Counted from the stretch's first letter, positions 1 through 8,567 are shown. The stretch: DNA of 64,000 bases from Allobosea sp. (GCA_024231975.1 JAAEQB010000120.1:1-64000); one strand, 5' to 3'. The notes: generated by a model from the sequence alone, not told the origin. A program made the numbers and translations.

Positions 1-846
1 ATCGGCGCGCAGGCCGTAGCCGAGAACGGCGGCTTTGCTGGCGGTTTCGCGGCAAAGGCCACTGGTCAGTACGCCGCCGCACTCGGCGATTTCAGCAACG
101 CCTCCGGAACGAGGAGCCTCGCGGCTGGTGCGTCCAGCACGGCGAGTGGCGCCTCCTCGGTCGCGCTCGGCGACGGCGCCCAGGCCACGCAATCCGGCGC
201 GATCGCCGTCGGCCAGGGCGCAGCCTCGACGGGCACCAATGCCATCGCCATCGGCACGGGCGCCGTCGCGACCGGCTCCGTCGCGGTCGGTGCCGGCGCC
301 CAGGCTTCGAATGGCGGCGCCGCTTTCGGCGACGGCGCGGTCGCCACCGGCCTGCTGTCCGCCGCGCTCGGGCCCGGCGCCGTCGCAAGCGCCACGAATG
401 CGGTAGCGATCGGATCGGGCTCCGTCGCCGATGCCCCGAACACGGTCTCCTTCGGCTCTTCCGGCAATGAGCGCCGCCTGACCAATGTCGCCGCCGGCGT
501 GGCGCCAACCGATGCGGTGAACGTCAGCCAGCTCGAGGCGGTGCAGGGCCAGGTCGGCGGCCTGCAGAACCAGATCGGCGGCCTGCAAACTCAGATCCAC
601 GCCAACCGCCGCGAGGCGCGCCGCGGCATCGCCGGCGTCGCCGCGCTCGCGCCGATCGTGACGCCCTCGGCCCCAGGCAAAACCACGTTGACAGTCAACG
701 GCGCAACTTATCGCGGCGAGTTCGGCATCGGCATCGGCGTCGCCCACCGCCTCCAGACCGCGACGCCGATCGTGCTGCACGGCTCATACGGCAATGGCGG
801 CGGGCGCGAGCATGTCGCCCGCGCCGGCATGTCGGTCGAGTTCTGA
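1..846 (+). CDS. Trimeric autotransporter adhesin, YadA-like, C-terminal part (5' truncated by window)
   Basis: The frame is open from base 1 to a stop at 844-846, so only the 3' part of the gene is present. Roughly residues 1-150 are alanine/glycine-rich YadA-head-type repeats of the form AIAIGTGAVATGSVAVGAGA. A classical neck follows (NVAAGVAPTDAVNVSQL), then a short stalk with the coiled-coil repeat GGLQNQIGGLQTQI. The last 70 or so residues match the YadA/Hia outer-membrane anchor, ending in a terminal Phe as outer-membrane beta-barrels usually do. Three chains would build one 12-strand barrel (family knowledge), displaying the head for surface attachment. The stop overlaps the start of the next gene by one base. 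Confidence 0.9.
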   Translation: MGAQAVAENGGFAGGFAAKATGQYAAALGDFSNASGTRSLAAGASSTASGASSVALGDGAQATQSGAIAVGQGAASTGTNAIAIGTGAVATGSVAVGAGAQASNGGAAFGDGAVATGLLSAALGPGAVASATNAVAIGSGSVADAPNTVSFGSSGNERRLTNVAAGVAPTDAVNVSQLEAVQGQVGGLQNQIGGLQTQIHANRREARRGIAGVAALAPIVTPSAPGKTTLTVNGATYRGEFGIGIGVAHRLQTATPIVLHGSYGNGGGREHVARAGMSVEF

Positions 847-1553
847 TGGCGCGGGCCTCGGCTCATCCGCCGCTCCTCGCCCTGCTCGCCGCCTTGTCGC
901 TAGGGAACGCCGAGGCTCAGCAGCCCCAGCCTCGCCCGGGCGGCAAGCCGCCCTCGCCTCAGGCCGCTCCCAAGCCGGCAGAGGCGCCTTCGGCCGGAAT
1001 GGAAGCGCAGCCTGCTCCGGTCCCGGCCGCGGCAGGCGAGCTGCAGCCGGTGCTCCACGCTCGCAGCGCCGGCATCGTCACTTGCCTGGACGGCGTCGCG
1101 CGCGCGGCGACCGGCACGATCGAGGCCCCGCACGCAGCCATGTCGAGCTGGCTGACCGACGCGGCCAATCAGGGGCCGTTCAGCTCGATCATCGCGATGA
1201 AGCCGGAGAATCGCGCCGCGCCCAATGCCGCGGCCTTCATCCACCTGTCGCCGACTCCCAATGGCGGCTGTCAGGGCTCGACGGTCCAGGTGGTGCCGAC
1301 GGCGCGCAGCTGCGGCGCCGTGCAGGCGGAGTTCAGCAAGGGTGGACGCACCATCGCCAATCTCGCCAGCATTCCGATCATTCAGCGCGACAGCGGCGAG
1401 CGCTATCTGCTGCTGCAGGCACCGGGGGGTTGCGTCATCGTCAGCGTCAACCTGCTGGCGACCGCGCCGGCACCGACGGCCGCCCGGGCACCAGCCCCGG
1501 CAGGCCCTCCCACGCCGGCTCCGTCCCCTGCCCGCGCCGCTGGGCAGCCCTGA
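846..1553 (+). CDS. Small secreted or periplasmic protein, proline/alanine-rich ends, unknown function
   Basis: The ATG overlaps the adhesin stop (TGATG), implying translational coupling. Residues 1-24 look like a Sec signal peptide ending in AEAQ. A Pro/Ala/Gln-rich stretch follows (about 25-65), then a compact domain of about 135 residues with four or five cysteines (CLDG, GGCQG, SCGA, GGCV) that could form disulfides, then a second Pro/Ala-rich tail. I do not recognise the domain. The coupling suggests it works with the adhesin, for example in the periplasm or at the cell surface, but that is inference. Confidence 0.72.
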   Translation: MARASAHPPLLALLAALSLGNAEAQQPQPRPGGKPPSPQAAPKPAEAPSAGMEAQPAPVPAAAGELQPVLHARSAGIVTCLDGVARAATGTIEAPHAAMSSWLTDAANQGPFSSIIAMKPENRAAPNAAAFIHLSPTPNGGCQGSTVQVVPTARSCGAVQAEFSKGGRTIANLASIPIIQRDSGERYLLLQAPGGCVIVSVNLLATAPAPTAARAPAPAGPPTPAPSPARAAGQP

Positions 1554-1558
1554 GGCAG

Positions 1559-1579
1559 GCTTGCTGCCGCCGAGCAAGC
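1559..1579. terminator. Hairpin in a convergent intergenic region, possible terminator
   Basis: A perfect 7-bp stem (GCTTGCT / AGCAAGC) with a 7-base GC loop lies just after the stop of the secreted-protein gene and before the convergent transporter gene. There is no U-tract, so it may simply be a 3'-end stabilising hairpin. The remaining bases to 1692 show nothing else I recognise. Confidence 0.4.
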
Positions 1580-1692
1580 AGCTTTCAAGCGACCGGAATC
1601 GATCACGCTGCACCCGGACGCTTCCGCCCGAGTGCAGCGCGACCTCAAGCCGCCCTGCCGGTCAAACCAGGTCGGCCCGAGCCGATCCGGAT

Positions 1693-3087
1693 TTAGCCGC
1701 GCGAAGCCGCGATGCTCTCGTTCCGCAGGCGCTCATAATTGGCCTCGTCGACGGAAGCCGCCTCGGGATTGCCAAGGTCGTTCATCTGGACGCGGAAGGT
1801 CTCACGGGCCGACCAGCAGGCAGCTGCCGCGATGACACAGATCCCGAAGGCGATCGAACCAACCACCAGCGGGACGTTCTGCGAGCCCGGAGGAGCGACG
1901 GTGGCGAACAGCGCCGGCAGCAGCGCGGTGACGGCGGTGCCGAGGTTCTGCGAGATCGCCATCGAGGAGACGCGGGTCCGGGTCGGGAACAGCTCCGGGA
2001 AGAAGCTCGGGAAGATCGCGTTGTAGCCCTGGTAGACCACGCCCCACATCAGCAGCGACATCACGATCGCCAGCGGCACACTGTGGATCGAGATCGCATA
2101 GAGATAGCCGAAGGCCAGCAGCCCGGAGCCGAGGGCGCCGACGATGATGGGCGGGCGGCGACCGAACTTGTCGGAGAGGTTCCCGACATAAGGGATCACC
2201 AGGCAGGCGACGATGTTCCCCATCACCGGGATCCAGAGATAAACGTCCTTGTGAAAGCCGATGCCATAGGCGGCCTGGACCGCATAGGCGGCGCCGAAGA
2301 TCGTGGCGACGACCGGGATGACGTTCATCAGCGCCATCAGGATGACGCGGATCATGTCCGGCCAGGTGGTCTGGATCGCCTCGATGACGGGCGAGCGCGG
2401 CGTCGCGTTCTGGCTGCCTTCCTCCTTGAAGGCCGGGGTCTCGTCGACCTCGCGGCGGATGATCCAGCCGGCGATGATGACGATGAAGCTCAAGAGGAAG
2501 GGAATGCGCCAGCCCCAGCTGTTGAAGGCGGCTTCCGGCATGAAATGGGCCAGCGGCAGGAAGACGGCCGCGGCCAGGATTTGCCCCGCCTGCACGCCCT
2601 GCAGCGTGTAGCTGGCATAGTAGCCGCGGCGGCCGAAGGGGGCGTGCTCGAGGATCATCGAGCTTGCTCCCGAGATCTCGCCGGCGACGGCAAAGCCCTG
2701 GATCAGGCGCATGAGGACGAGCAGGATCGGCGCGAGGATGCCGACCTGCTCATAGGTCGGGAGCAGGCCGACCGCGATGGTCGAGAAGCCCATCAGGAAC
2801 ATGCACAGGATCAGCACGTTCTTGCGTCCGTGCGTGTCGCCCCAATGGCCCAGCACGAAGGCGCCGATCGGGCGGGCAACGTAGCCGACGCCATAGGTCG
2901 CCAGCGAGGCGACGATCGCCACGGTCGGATTGCTTGACGGGAAGAAGATCTGCGGGAAGATCAAAGACGCTGCGGTCGCGTAGATGAAGAAGTCGTAATA
3001 CTCCAGCGCCGAGCCGATCCAGCCGCTCGCCGCGGCCTTCTTGGATTGCTGCCTATGCTGGATGTCAGCATGCAATGCTGCCGTCAT
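1693..3087 (-). CDS. MFS transporter, metabolite:H+ symporter (MHS) family, possible shikimate/quinate importer
   Basis: This is a 464-residue inner-membrane symporter with about twelve hydrophobic segments. The MHS signature is clear: GSALEYYDFFIY in the first helix and RPIGAFVLGHWGDTHGRK in the loop between helices 2 and 3. The start at 3087 (MTAALHADIQ) is preferred over an upstream ATG at 3144 because GGGAG lies 7 bases before it and MHS proteins begin about there. It is transcribed away from the dehydroshikimate dehydratase gene, and an inverted copy of the pca promoter region points toward it. By context it may import shikimate, quinate or a related acid. MHS members also carry citrate, betaine or ketoglutarate, so the substrate is inferred. 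Confidence 0.85.
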   Translation of the reverse strand: MTAALHADIQHRQQSKKAAASGWIGSALEYYDFFIYATAASLIFPQIFFPSSNPTVAIVASLATYGVGYVARPIGAFVLGHWGDTHGRKNVLILCMFLMGFSTIAVGLLPTYEQVGILAPILLVLMRLIQGFAVAGEISGASSMILEHAPFGRRGYYASYTLQGVQAGQILAAAVFLPLAHFMPEAAFNSWGWRIPFLLSFIVIIAGWIIRREVDETPAFKEEGSQNATPRSPVIEAIQTTWPDMIRVILMALMNVIPVVATIFGAAYAVQAAYGIGFHKDVYLWIPVMGNIVACLVIPYVGNLSDKFGRRPPIIVGALGSGLLAFGYLYAISIHSVPLAIVMSLLMWGVVYQGYNAIFPSFFPELFPTRTRVSSMAISQNLGTAVTALLPALFATVAPPGSQNVPLVVGSIAFGICVIAAAACWSARETFRVQMNDLGNPEAASVDEANYERLRNESIAASRG

Positions 3088-3379
3088 GTTCCACTCCCGA
3101 TGATTGAGTTGTTTCTGTTTTCTGAGCACCGCGGCATTTGGCACGACGCGTAGTCAAGGCAGGCATAGGCCGCGACGATCCGGCGCCGCTCCCGCAAAAC
3201 CGCAAAATCCAAGTCTTGTCTGAAATCCGGCCGTCCCCGACGACCTATCTCACTTGCAGGGAAACCCGGGACGAGAAGCAGATGGTCAGCAAGCCCGGCC
3301 GCACCGCGGGATCGGCTCTCGTCGACAGCGGCGCAACTGCGTCCGCGCGAGCATCGAGCAGCCCATGGCAGGGATAGGT

Positions 3380-3472
3380 CTTGTGCAATCTCTCCTCCTG
3401 CTCATAACCTACCAAGACGAAACCGTGCTGAATAATGCAAACTACGCTGAAATTCATAATCTAGAGATTATG
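3380..3472 (-). promoter_or_regulatory. Inverted copy of the pcaQ-pcaD promoter/leader block
   Basis: Read on the minus strand, these 93 bases align without gaps to 6571-6663, with roughly three quarters identity by my hand count. Shared blocks are CATAATC-N4-GATTATG, TTTGCATTATTC, TAGGTTATG and the Shine-Dalgarno stretch CAGGAGGAGAGA. Reading outward from the palindrome it points at the MFS importer, just as the other copy points at pcaD. This suggests both genes are driven by the same regulator. Confidence 0.75.
3455..3472. promoter_or_regulatory. 18-bp palindrome, probable PcaQ (LysR-type) operator copy 1
   Basis: CATAATCTAGAGATTATG is self-complementary at 16 of 18 positions. The same half-sites with the same spacing recur at 6571-6588 over the pcaQ start. 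It sits between the divergent importer and dehydratase genes, so it may control both. Confidence 0.65.
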
Positions 3473-3601
3473 TACCTTCGATAATCCGCTCGCGTGGACA
3501 TCCCTCCCACTGTTCCGTTTCGGCCATGCCAGCCCCTCGGGAAACAACCGGGACGCGAAGCTTCCGACATCCTGGCAGGCGGGTCCGGCGAGCGGCTTTT
3601 T

Positions 3602-3613
3602 TGAAACGTTTCA
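3602..3613. promoter_or_regulatory. 12-bp perfect palindrome with a LacI/GalR-type core
   Basis: TGAAACGTTTCA is perfectly self-complementary. It lies about 117 bases before the dehydratase start, right after a run of T. The AAACGTTT core is typical of LacI-family operators, but no LacI gene is in the window. Confidence 0.4.
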
Positions 3614-3729
3614 GATGGCCTTCGGGCTACACTTCCTCCGCCAGCCGGGTATCGTTGCCCGGCGAATCCTCGCCGGCCTCTCGCTGGCGAGATCCGGTCA
3701 TGCAGGCGCCCGCCGTCGGGAAGGGACAG

Positions 3730-5610
3730 ATGATGAAGACGTCGATTGCCACGGTCTCGCTGTCCGGCAACCTCTCACAGAAGCTCGAAGCCATTGCAGG
3801 CGCCGGCTTCGACGGCATCGAGATCTTTGAGCAGGACTTTCTCGCCTCGGATTTCACGCCCGGCGAGGTCGGCCAGATGGTGCGCGACGCCGGGCTCGAG
3901 ATCACGCTGTTCCAGCCCTTCCGTGATTTCGAGAGCCTGCCCGAGCCCCATCGCAGCCGGGCTTTCGCCCGTGCCGCCCGCAAATTCGAGCTGATGAACC
4001 AGCTCGGCACCGATCTCGTGCTGGTCTGCTCGACCACTCACCCCGCGGCCATCGGCGGCATCGACCGTATGGCCCGGGATTTCCACGATCTCGGCGACCT
4101 CGCCAAGCAGCATGGCGTGAGGGTCGGCTTCGAGGCGCTGTGCTGGGGCCGCTTCGTCAACGACCATCGCGACGCCTGGGAGGTGGTGCGCCGTGCCGAC
4201 CACCCGAATGTCGGCTTGATCCTCGACAGCTTCCACACGCTGGCGCGCCGGATCGCCCCGGACTCGATCCGTTCGATCCCCGGCGACCGCATCTTCTTCG
4301 TCCAGCTCGCCGATGCGCCGGCGATCGACATGGACCTGCTCTACTGGTCGCGCCATTTCCGCAACATGCCCGGCGAAGGCGATCTCGACGTCACCGGCTT
4401 CATGCGCGCCGTGACCGCGACCGGCTATGCCGGGCCGCTGAGCCTGGAGATCTTCAACGACCAGTTCCGCTCGGGCCTGCCGCGACTGGTGGCGCAGGAC
4501 GGCCATCGCAGCCTGATCGCGGTGATGGACCGGGTGCGCCGGGTCGAGCCGGCCTTGCCCGCGGACCTGCCCGCCTTCCCGCCGCCCGCGCCCGCTTCGG
4601 GCGTCGAGTTCATCGAATTCGCCACCAGCGCCGAGGAGGCACCGGGCGTCGAGGCGCTGCTGCACTCCTGCGGCTTCGACAAGACCGGCAGCCATGTCTC
4701 CAAGCCAGTGAACCTGTGGCGCCAGGGCGGCGTCAACGTGCTGGTCAACACCGACGCCAGCGGCTTTGCCCACAGCTCCTATCTCGTCCACGGCACTGCG
4801 GTCTCGGAGATCGCGCTGATGCTGCCCGATGCACGCGCCGCCTTCGAGCGGGCGAGCGCGCTCCTCGCCCAGCCGCATGCGCAGGCCGCCGGCGAGGGCG
4901 AATTGAGCATCCCCGCCATTCGCGGCGTCGGCGGCAGCGTGCTGCGCTTCCTCGATGCGAGCTCGGATCTCGGCCGCATCTGGGAGATCGACTTCAGGAC
5001 GAGCCCTGCGGGCGCGGGCGCCGGGCTGACCCGCGTCGACCATCTCGGCCAGACCATGCCCTATGACGAAATGCTGAGCTGGTCGCTGTTCTACACCAGC
5101 ATCTTCGACGCCCATAAATCGCCGGTCGTCGACGTCGTCGATCCCGACGGGCTCGTGCGCTCGCAGGCGGTGCAATCGGGCGGCCTGCGCGTCACGCTGA
5201 ACGGCGCCGGGGCGCGGGGGACCCTGGCCGGGCGCTTCATCGAGGACAGTTTCGGTTCCTCCGTCCAGCACATCGCCTTCGCCAGCGACGACATCTTCGC
5301 CACCGCGGCGGCGATGGCCGAGCGCGGCTTCCCGGTCCTGCAGATCGGCGCGAACTACTACAACGACGTCGAGGCACGCTTCGGCCTGCCGTCGGCGCTG
5401 ATCGAGCGGATGCGCCAGGCCAATATCCTCTATGACGAGGATGCCGGCGGGCAGTTCTTCCAGTTCTATTCGGCGCCGCGGCCCGACGGCTTCTTCTTCG
5501 AGATCGTGCAGCGGCAAGGCAATTATCAGGGCTATGGCGCCCCGAACGCCCCCTTCCGCATCGCCGCGCAGAAGCGCGCGGCGCGGCCAGCGGGGATGCC
5601 GAAGCGCTAA
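3730..5610 (+). CDS. quiC: 3-dehydroshikimate dehydratase fused to a 4-hydroxyphenylpyruvate-dioxygenase-like domain
   Basis: This 626-residue protein would convert 3-dehydroshikimate to protocatechuate and so feed the pca genes downstream. Residues about 1-270 form a xylose-isomerase-like TIM barrel (sugar phosphate isomerase/epimerase fold), with metal-site features such as FEALCWGRF, ILDSFHTL and QLAD. Residues about 290-610 resemble two vicinal-oxygen-chelate modules of the HPPD type, with VDHLGQTMP, QHIAFASDDI and a C-terminal FFEIVQR. This matches the known two-domain QuiC of pseudomonads and rhizobia. The frame extends to an ATG at 3526, but the start at 3730 (next ATG 3733) follows GGGAAGGGACAG and begins the barrel. 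It lies divergent from the MFS importer and convergent with pcaQ. Confidence 0.9.
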   Translation: MMKTSIATVSLSGNLSQKLEAIAGAGFDGIEIFEQDFLASDFTPGEVGQMVRDAGLEITLFQPFRDFESLPEPHRSRAFARAARKFELMNQLGTDLVLVCSTTHPAAIGGIDRMARDFHDLGDLAKQHGVRVGFEALCWGRFVNDHRDAWEVVRRADHPNVGLILDSFHTLARRIAPDSIRSIPGDRIFFVQLADAPAIDMDLLYWSRHFRNMPGEGDLDVTGFMRAVTATGYAGPLSLEIFNDQFRSGLPRLVAQDGHRSLIAVMDRVRRVEPALPADLPAFPPPAPASGVEFIEFATSAEEAPGVEALLHSCGFDKTGSHVSKPVNLWRQGGVNVLVNTDASGFAHSSYLVHGTAVSEIALMLPDARAAFERASALLAQPHAQAAGEGELSIPAIRGVGGSVLRFLDASSDLGRIWEIDFRTSPAGAGAGLTRVDHLGQTMPYDEMLSWSLFYTSIFDAHKSPVVDVVDPDGLVRSQAVQSGGLRVTLNGAGARGTLAGRFIEDSFGSSVQHIAFASDDIFATAAAMAERGFPVLQIGANYYNDVEARFGLPSALIERMRQANILYDEDAGGQFFQFYSAPRPDGFFFEIVQRQGNYQGYGAPNAPFRIAAQKRAARPAGMPKR

Positions 5611-5627
5611 AGCAACTCCAGCAAAAA

Positions 5628-5660
5628 GTGCGCAGCGGTTTTGCGTCCGGAATTGCGCAC
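5628..5660. repeat. Short intergenic inverted repeat
   Basis: GTGCGCA and TGCGCAC flank a 19-base centre in the 60-base gap between convergent genes. From memory, the composition (AAAGTGCGCAGCGGTTTTGCG) resembles a dispersed intergenic repeat of Hyphomicrobiales genomes. It might also act as a bidirectional terminator, although no clear U-tract follows. Confidence 0.4.
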
Positions 5661-5670
5661 GAACAAAGCT

Positions 5671-6579
5671 CTAACCTTGCCGGTCGGCGTTCTCCTTGGT
5701 CAGCCGTTCCAGCAGGTCGAGGCCGGGAACCGCCGGTCCGCCCTGGCGCTTGGTCAGGCCGACCGCGCCCGAGAGGAAGCGGGCGCCGGTCGAGATCTCG
5801 CAGAGATCGCCGCGGTCCAGATCGTCGGCGACGACGCCTCGCGAAATGAACCAGACCGCATCCGAGCCGAGCAGGATCGCGCGCCCCACCGGCAGGGCGA
5901 CCGTCTCGAAGGCAGGCTGCAGTCCGGCCAGGTTGAACGTCAGCAGATAATCGTCGACCGCCCGGCGGATGATCGCGGTGGCGGGCGGCAGCAGCACCGG
6001 CACGCGCGCCAGCAATTGCGCCACCGGCTCGCCGCGCAGCGGATGGTCGCCGCGGGCGACCAGCGTGATTTCCTCCTCGTAGAGATGGGCGAAGACCAGG
6101 CCGGCCATCTCGCTGGCCACCGGCATGCGCCCGAGCATCAGGTCGATCGCCCCCTCGCGCAGCAGCCCGACCAGGTAGGAATGCGGCCCGGTCTCGATCG
6201 CCAGCACGGTCTCGGGCGCGATCTCGCGGAAACGCAGCGCCACGCGCGGAAATAGGCGCGTCGCCGCCGTGGGGAGGACTCCGACGCGGATCGTGCTGCC
6301 CGGCGCGCCCGGATGCAGCGCCGCAGCGCCGGCCTCGAAGGCCTGCAGGCCGATGCTGGCATGGCGGCGAAAGAGCGCGCCCTGCTCGGTCAGCACGAGG
6401 CGCCGCTTCTCGCGCCGGAACAGCGGCGTCGCCAGCAGGGTCTCCAATTCCGCAAGGGTTCGGCTCAGGGCCGGCTGCGTGATGCCCTGGCGACGCGCGA
6501 CCGCCGACAGGCTACCTTCGACCGCAATGTCCAGGAAAGCCCGGATATGACGCAGTTTGACGGCAGGGTGCATAATCAT
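5671..6579 (-). CDS. pcaQ: LysR-type regulator of the pca operon, PcaQ
   Basis: This 302-residue LysR-type regulator has an N-terminal winged HTH (residues about 8-65; KLRHIRAFLDIAVEGSLSAVAR followed by ITQPALSRTLAELE) and a C-terminal effector domain. It lies divergent from pcaD, exactly as pcaQ does in Agrobacterium and Sinorhizobium, where it activates pcaDCHG in response to 3-carboxymuconate-type intermediates. The start may be 6579 or the ATG at 6573. Both lie inside the 18-bp palindrome, so binding there would also repress or modulate its own gene. Identity as PcaQ rests on context plus LysR features. Confidence 0.85.
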   Translation of the reverse strand: MIMHPAVKLRHIRAFLDIAVEGSLSAVARRQGITQPALSRTLAELETLLATPLFRREKRRLVLTEQGALFRRHASIGLQAFEAGAAALHPGAPGSTIRVGVLPTAATRLFPRVALRFREIAPETVLAIETGPHSYLVGLLREGAIDLMLGRMPVASEMAGLVFAHLYEEEITLVARGDHPLRGEPVAQLLARVPVLLPPATAIIRRAVDDYLLTFNLAGLQPAFETVALPVGRAILLGSDAVWFISRGVVADDLDRGDLCEISTGARFLSGAVGLTKRQGGPAVPGLDLLERLTKENADRQG

Positions 6580-6588
6580 TTGATTATG
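6571..6588. promoter_or_regulatory. 18-bp palindrome, probable PcaQ operator copy 2
   Basis: CATAATCATTTGATTATG pairs at 16 of 18 positions and overlaps the pcaQ start codons. It is followed on the plus strand by TTTGCATTATTC, TAGGTTATG and the pcaD ribosome-binding site CAGGAGGAG. The sequence differs from the ATAACC-N4-GGTTAA box that I recall for Sinorhizobium PcaQ, so the assignment is from position and duplication, not from consensus. Confidence 0.65.
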
Positions 6589-6656
6589 TATCCTAGCGAT
6601 CTTTGCATTATTCGGGCCGGTATCACCTTGATAGGTTATGGCCAGGAGGAGAGATC

Positions 6657-7445
6657 GTGCAAGCCCTTACCCGCCCCTATGGTGGTGCTCTCCACTATCG
6701 CACGGACGGTCCGGCGGACGCTCCGACGGTCATCTTCGCCAACTCGCTCGGCACGGATCTGCGGCTCTGGGATGCGGTCCTGCCGCTTCTGCCGCGGGAT
6801 CTGCGCTATATCCGCTACGACAAGCAGGGCCACGGCCTCTCGACGCTGGGCGGCGGCACCGACATCACCGACCATGCCGACGACGCCATCGCGCTGATCG
6901 AGGCGCTCGCCGGCAAGCCCGTCGTCTTCGTCGGCCTCTCGATCGGCGGCCTGATCGGCCAGACCGTCGCAAGCCGGCGTCCCGAACTGGTCCGCGCTCT
7001 CGTCCTATCGAACACCGCCGCCAAGCTTGGCACGGTCGAGAGCTGGCAGGCCCGCATCGATGCCATCACCGGCCATGGGCTGGAGCATATCGCCGACGCC
7101 GTCATGGAGCGCTGGTTCGCCCCGGCCTTCCGCGCCACGCCCGAGCTCGCGCTCTGGCGCGCCATGCTGACCCGGACGCCGGCCGACGGCTACATCGCCG
7201 CCTGCAAGGCGCTCTCCCGGGCCGACCAGACCGCCGCGACCGCGGCCCTGCGCCTGCCCGCCCTGGCGATCGCCGGCGATGCCGATGGCGCCTCCCCGGC
7301 CGAGGTGGTCGAAGCGACCGCCGCGCTGATCCCCGGCTCCGCCTTCCACGTCATTCCCGGCGCGGGCCATCTGCCTTGCGTCGAGAAGCCCGCGGCCTAT
7401 GCCGCGATCCTGTCCCCGTTCCTGAGGACCCATGCTCATGACTGA
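6657..7445 (+). CDS. pcaD: 3-oxoadipate enol-lactonase
   Basis: PcaD hydrolyses 3-oxoadipate enol-lactone to 3-oxoadipate in the protocatechuate branch. The protein has 262 residues and an alpha/beta-hydrolase fold: a nucleophile elbow GLSIGG with Ser95, an acid in AIAGDADG, and a catalytic His at about 238 in GAGHLP. A GTG start at 6657 is chosen because it follows CAGGAGGAGAGAT at good spacing. The upstream ATG at 6603 lies inside the promoter block shared with 3380-3472. It is first in the operon and overlaps pcaC by 8-14 bases, depending on the pcaC start. Confidence 0.93.
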   Translation: MQALTRPYGGALHYRTDGPADAPTVIFANSLGTDLRLWDAVLPLLPRDLRYIRYDKQGHGLSTLGGGTDITDHADDAIALIEALAGKPVVFVGLSIGGLIGQTVASRRPELVRALVLSNTAAKLGTVESWQARIDAITGHGLEHIADAVMERWFAPAFRATPELALWRAMLTRTPADGYIAACKALSRADQTAATAALRLPALAIAGDADGASPAEVVEATAALIPGSAFHVIPGAGHLPCVEKPAAYAAILSPFLRTHAHD

Positions 7446-7824
7446 GCTTGCCGACAAAGGCATGTCGATCCGCCGCCGCGTGCTGGGCGAGGCCCATGTC
7501 GACCGCGCCGAGGCCAACAAATCCGAGTTCGACGCCCCGTTCCAGGCGCTGATCACCGATGCCGCCTGGGGCCATGTCTGGGCCCGCGACACCCTGCCGA
7601 CGCGCGAGCGCTCGATGATGACGATCGCGCTCCTGGCCGGGCTCGGCAATTACGAGGAGCTTGCCCTGCATCTGCGCGCCACGCGCAACACCGGCGCGAG
7701 CCAGGACGACGTGATGGAGGCCCTCCTCCACGTCGCGATCTATGCCGGCGTCCCGCGCGCCAACCACGCCATCAAAATCGCGAAGGACATCTTCGCAGCC
7801 ATGGCTCAGGACGAGCAGGCATAA
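7432..7824 (+). CDS. pcaC: 4-carboxymuconolactone decarboxylase
   Basis: PcaC decarboxylates 4-carboxymuconolactone to 3-oxoadipate enol-lactone. At about 130 residues it has the normal single-domain length. The family core is clear: RERSMMTIALLAGLGNYEELALH, and near the end LLHVAIYAGVPRANHAIKIAK, with the conserved His and G-x-P-x-A-N segments. Start is at 7432 or 7438, both inside the end of pcaD, so translation is coupled. Some bacteria fuse PcaC and PcaD, but here they are separate. Confidence 0.93.
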   Translation: MLMTELADKGMSIRRRVLGEAHVDRAEANKSEFDAPFQALITDAAWGHVWARDTLPTRERSMMTIALLAGLGNYEELALHLRATRNTGASQDDVMEALLHVAIYAGVPRANHAIKIAKDIFAAMAQDEQA

Positions 7825-7842
7825 GAAAAGAGAGGAAACGCC

Positions 7843-8565
7843 ATGAAACCAGCCGAGTTCTACCAGCGTGATCGGACCTGGCAGCCGCCGGCGCTGACGC
7901 CCGACTACAAGACCTCGGTCGGGCGCAGCCCGCGCCTGGCGATGCTCTCGCTCCAGGGCTCGATGTCCGAGATCACCGGCCCGACCTTCGGCCACGGCGA
8001 CATCGACCCGATCGACAACGACCTGATCAAGAACTACGCCAAATCGGGCGACCCGGTCGGCGAGCGCATCATCGTCCATGGCCGCGTCCTCGACGAGAAC
8101 GGCCGCGGCGTGCCGAACACGCTGGTCGAGATCTGGCAGGCCAATGCCGGCGGGCGCTACCGCCACAAGAAGGACACCTATCTCGCGCCGATCGACCCGA
8201 ATTTCGGCGGCTGCGGCCGCACGCTGACCGACGAGAACGGCTATTATTTCTTCCGCACGGTCAAGCCCGGCGCCTATCCCTGGCGCAACTGGGTCAACAA
8301 CTGGCGCCCGGCCCATATCCATGTCTCGGTCTTCGGCACGGCCTTCAGCCAGCGCCTGATCACCCAGATGTATTTCGAGGGCGACCCGCTGATCGCGAAA
8401 TGCCCGATCGTCGCGACGATCCCGGACCAGCGCGCCATCGACCAGCTGATCGCGCCGCTCGACCTGAACGCCGCCGTGCCGCTCGACTGCCTCGCCTATA
8501 AGTTCGACATCGTGCTGCGCGGCCGCCGCTCGACCCTGTTCGAGAACCGCCTGGAGGGCAACTGA
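7843..8565 (+). CDS. pcaH: Protocatechuate 3,4-dioxygenase, beta subunit
   Basis: This is the 240-residue catalytic subunit of the intradiol dioxygenase that opens protocatechuate to 3-carboxy-cis,cis-muconate. The iron(III) ligand pattern of two Tyr and two His is visible: Tyr in GGRYRHKKD and in KPGAYPWRN, and two His in [12 protein letters not shown]. The family opening [30 protein letters not shown] is also present. AAGAGAGGAAACGCC precedes the ATG. pcaG follows after two bases, and the two subunits form the alpha-beta protomer. Confidence 0.96.
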   Translation: MKPAEFYQRDRTWQPPALTPDYKTSVGRSPRLAMLSLQGSMSEITGPTFGHGDIDPIDNDLIKNYAKSGDPVGERIIVHGRVLDENGRGVPNTLVEIWQANAGGRYRHKKDTYLAPIDPNFGGCGRTLTDENGYYFFRTVKPGAYPWRNWVNNWRPAHIHVSVFGTAFSQRLITQMYFEGDPLIAKCPIVATIPDQRAIDQLIAPLDLNAAVPLDCLAYKFDIVLRGRRSTLFENRLEGN

Positions 8566-8567
8566 TC

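Larger units (their letters stand above)
3088..3729. other. 642-base intergenic region between the importer and the dehydratase
   Basis: No convincing gene lies here. It contains the inverted copy of the pcaQ-pcaD promoter (3380-3472), an 18-bp operator palindrome (3455-3472) and a separate 12-bp palindrome (3602-3613). On the minus strand, after the copied ribosome-binding site, a frame of about 46 codons runs from a TTG at 3388 to a stop at 3245-3247. It resembles no family I know and may be a leader peptide or debris. The importer ATG lies about 300 bases downstream of the copied promoter. Confidence 0.6.

Noticed and set aside
3245..3457. Minus-strand 70-codon frame with a start inside the inverted promoter copy
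   Set aside because: It runs through the promoter block, has no family resemblance, and the ribosome-binding site in the block would start a later TTG. It is noted only as a possible leader or debris.
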